In this document: in pieces, positions 61,618 through 64,000 of the stretch | Numbering within the stretch: the first letter of the stretch is position 1 | Layout: each line of letters begins with the position of its first letter | Origin: CBDAQA01 sp965198865 | GTDB lineage: Bacteria > Planctomycetota > Phycisphaerae > Tepidisphaerales > Tepidisphaeraceae | Direction: 5' to 3' | Assembly (NCBI GenBank): GCA_965198865.1 | Contig: CBDAQA010000009.1 | Coordinates: 335,082 to 399,081 of the forward strand | Length of the DNA: 64,000 nucleotides | Translations under genes and position numbers: made by a program | Notes under the pieces: generated by a model | Database searches by the model: none | What the model saw: the letters and a program-made list of their open reading frames with translations, nothing else | What the model was told of the DNA's origin: nothing

Positions 61618-62909
61618 CTACAAACACTGGAGCGCGATCAGCGTCTGGTCGTCGGTGGGCACGGCGCAGCCGCAGTAGTCGGTCACGGCGGCCTGGACGC
61701 GGTTGATGCAGGCCTGGGCGTTGCCGCCGCCGAGGTCGAGCTTGAGGCAGGTCGTCGAGGCGGTCGGTGCCGAACAGCTCGCGGCTGGTGCCGCTGGGGG
61801 CGGGGGCCATCGCCTCGGTGATGCCGTCGGTGTAGAGGAGCAGGAGGTCGCCGCGCTCCAGGGGTACGGTCGTCTGGCAGTACTTCTGGCCATCGAGGAT
61901 GCCCAGCGGCAGGCCGCCGGCGCCGTCGAGGGAGAGGACGCGGTCGCCGCGCACCAGCCGCGGCGGGTTGTGGCCAGCGCGGGCGTAGGTGAGCATGCGG
62001 GCCCGGGGGTCGAGCACGGCGTAGAAGGCGGTGACGAACGTCCCGCTGCGCGTGTAGGCCTGGGTGAGCCGATCGTTGAGGTAGCACAGCAGGGCGGCGG
62101 GGGGCGTGTGCGAGCCGGGCTGCGCGTGGGCGATGGCGTGGGTGATGGCCATCAGCACCGCCGCCGGCGGGCCGTGGCCCGACACGTCGGCCAGCAGCAT
62201 GCCCCAGCCGGCGCCGTCGGCCAGGCGGAAGAAGTCGTAGTAGTCACCCCCGGCGTGGGCACTGGTCTGGTACGACGCGGCCAGCTCGAACCCGGGGATT
62301 ACCGGCAGCGTCTCCGGCAGCAGCGACCGCTGGATCTCGCCGACGGCCTGCAGCTCGCGGTTCAGCGCGGCCAGCGCCTCGCCCAGCCGGTTCTTCAGCA
62401 CCAGGTTCGTCGTGCCCCGGCCAAACAGGCCGGCTTGCCAGTGCATCATCGGGATCAGGTCCGGGTCGATCTCGGTCCCCGGCGGGGCGAGCATGGCCGT
62501 CACGTTCAGTCCCACGCCGTCGTCGTACTGCGGCAGCGCGACCACCGACTGGAACCCCTGCAGGTAGAAGTACCCCGGGTCGTCGGCCGACAGCCGCGAC
62601 GGCAGGTCGTCGATGAACACCGGCGCGTTGGCGTAGGCGACCTCGCCCAGGATGCCGCCGCTCAGCCGGGGCAGCCGGTCGCGCTGGGTCCACGGGTTGA
62701 TGTCCTCGGCGAAGCGGGACGACCGCGTCACCAAGTAGCCCGGCGGGTCGACGTCCCGCCGAGAGACGGACACGAAGTCGTCGATCGGGTTCAGCTCGCG
62801 GATGTTCTTCCAGTAGGTGCCTGACCAACTCGTCCGGGTCGGTCACGCCGGAGATGGCCCGCATCGTCCGGTCGACGATGGCCAGCTTCTCCCGCCACGA
62901 CCGTTGCAC
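61618..62909 (-). pseudogene. SpoIIE-type (PP2C) serine phosphatase with GAF-like domain, two frameshifts
   Basis: A protein of about 429 residues when two extra bases are ignored. Near the N-terminus VQRSWREKLAIVDRTMRAIS starts a coiled or GAF-like part, then GGILGEVAYANAPVFIDDLP. The phosphatase domain has ASYQTSAHAGGDYYDFFRLA, LLADVSGHGPPAAVLMA, and LLLLYTDGITEAM. It ends VPTDDQTLIALQCL. Frames change at about 62816-62819 and 61746-61751, both as +1 changes in C/G-rich runs. These phosphatases oppose serine kinases in anti-sigma partner switching. The start is uncertain (GTG at 62909). The breaks may be sequencing errors. Confidence 0.8.
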
Positions 62910-63268
62910 TTGCCCATGCCCACATCCTAACCGACGGCCACGGAAACGCCCTGCGAGTTGCTCGGTCGCAAGGCTCTCCTTGGAATCCGGTCTGTCCCGT
63001 CTGATCGCTTCAGCGAGCAGGCACGCCGCGCGTCGCAACACCTGCTCGCCGAAGCGAGCAGGCCGGGAGCCAGCGTGGCAGCCACGGCGGCGACGAGCAA
63101 GGCGGTGACGGTGCGGCAACATTCAACTATTCTGCTGGTGGGACGCGGGAACTGCTGTCCCATTCACAGTCACACCATTAAGTGATGATCTGATAGGCAA
63201 TGGGTGTATAATTTCATTCGCGGGACGCCTTGAGAACCGTCCCATTTCGTCCCGATTCGTCCACGCGA
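62910..63268. other. Intergenic region with an inverted repeat
   Basis: 359 bases without a convincing gene. An inverted repeat at 63005-63021 and 63041-63057 (TCGCTTCAGCGAGCAGG and its complement, 16 of 17 matching) lies in it. The AT-rich stretch near 63175-63230 might hold a promoter for the phosphatase gene; nothing certain. Confidence 0.45.
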
Positions 63269-64000
63269 TCAGTTGTCGCCGAGGATGAAGTTGACCAGGC
63301 GCGGCGGCAGGAACGACGACTCGACGCGGACGACGAAGTCGGCCACGACCACCTTGCCGCCGCGCTGGAACTGGCCCCACACCTTGTACGTGCCGGGCGA
63401 GGGAACTGGCGTGGAAGGGGATGTCCGGCCCGCCGCGGCTGTCGCGGGCGCGGCGGGAACAGCTGCTCCGGGTGGCAGTGGATGAACGCCTGCGTGTCCT
63501 CGGAGATTATCGCGCAGTGGCCCATCGCGCCCATGTACGCTCGAGGTCGGTCACCGGTTGCCCGCGGTCGCTGAGCCGGAACAGCAGCATGGCGTGGGTG
63601 CCGGCCACCATCGTCCGCGGCTGGCACACAAGCTCGGCCGTCATCTCGGGGCGACCGGTGATCGGTGTGGCTGAACCGAACGTCGGCTGCAGGGCTAGCG
63701 GGTGCGGGTCGCTCGCCGGGCGGCCGACCGTCAACGGGAATCGGAAGACTTGGTCGCGCTGCCCCCGCGGCATGTACTCGGCGAACACCAGGTAGTGCCC
63801 GACCGCTGGGAACCTGTAGTCCAGCTGGAGCGTGCCATCGGGCTGGGCACCGGGTGGACGTGGTCGAACCGTTGCAGGTCGGCCGACACCACCGTGACGT
63901 GCATCGGTGCTCGTGGACGACCGGCAGGTCCCGCAGCGGCTCGCCGCCCTGGCTCGGCGCGAACACGAGCCCGCCGCTGCAGCGGGTCGACCGTGGTGTC
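63269..64000 (-). pseudogene. Partial gene of an exported metal- or ligand-binding-like protein with many frameshifts
   Basis: Reading through frame changes gives a continuous protein: HVTVVSADLQRFDHVHPV, then VGHYLVFAEYMPRGQRDQVF, GTHAMLLFRLSDRGQPV, YMGAMGHCAIISEDTQAFIH, CHPEQLF, PGTYKVWGQFQRGGKVVVA and a C-terminus LVNFILGDN. This looks like the His-rich beta-sandwich domains found beside copper and cytochrome proteins (DLxxFxHxHP pattern), in two copies. At least five one-base shifts occur within 730 bases. The 5' end lies beyond the window. The indel density suggests low-quality sequence at a contig end, or an old pseudogene. Confidence 0.6.

Overview
The window is a very GC-rich stretch of a bacterial chromosome, most likely from a planctomycete of the class Phycisphaerae. 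The main pointers are a prepilin-type protein with the C-terminal H-x9-DG box typical of that phylum, a PEP-CTERM surface protein with autotransporter-like beta repeats, a heparinase-type lyase, an RdgC-like protein and many secreted proteins with no close model. The assignment is inferred from gene content, not from a marker phylogeny. No tRNA, rRNA or CRISPR array was recognised.

Layout. Positions 1-3.5 kb hold a tiny Ser/Lys-rich protein, a 10-unit array of 21-bp palindromic repeats and an MmeI-like restriction-methylation enzyme broken by one extra base. Positions 3.6-13.6 kb are ordinary housekeeping and small genes: an exported protein, branched-chain aminotransferase, a histone-H1-like protein, FabZ-type dehydratase, a DUF58 protein, a lactonase-fold protein, MiaB and a lone receiver domain. 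Positions 13.7-20.6 kb hold a secreted beta-propeller, a GNAT enzyme, a large FtsX-type permease and an orphan histidine kinase. At 20.6-24.1 kb a heparinase II/III gene is split by an IS110-family element whose long left end looks like a bridge-RNA locus.

Positions 24.1-32.4 kb hold a membrane protein, a NucA-like nuclease coupled to a NuiA-like inhibitor, a probable pyrophosphate-dependent PEP carboxykinase and an ABC exporter. Positions 32.4-37.0 kb hold an RdgC-like protein and an HtrA protease next to a catalytically degenerate HtrA paralogue. Positions 37.2-42.5 kb form a tightly coupled operon with an iron-type ABC importer preceded by two accessory genes. Positions 42.5-49.1 kb hold a pseudopilin, a GH3 glycosidase, a CPBP membrane protease, trpC and glutamate dehydrogenase. 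Positions 49.1-51.5 kb are a region of visibly lower GC with a gene remnant and the PEP-CTERM protein. Positions 51.5-56.6 kb hold panC and an araB-araA-araD operon. Positions 56.9-64 kb hold a transglutaminase-like protein, a VOC dioxygenase, a bicupin oxalate decarboxylase, an MFS transporter, a SpoIIE-type phosphatase and a partial secreted gene.

The gene set fits a heterotroph that degrades plant polysaccharides (arabinose catabolism, GH3 glycosidase, heparinase-type lyase, oxalate decarboxylase). Intergenic regions are rich in long imperfect palindromes and short REP-like hairpins. Single-base frameshifts cluster towards both ends of the window (573-3525, 61.6-64 kb), so those broken genes may be sequence errors rather than real decay.
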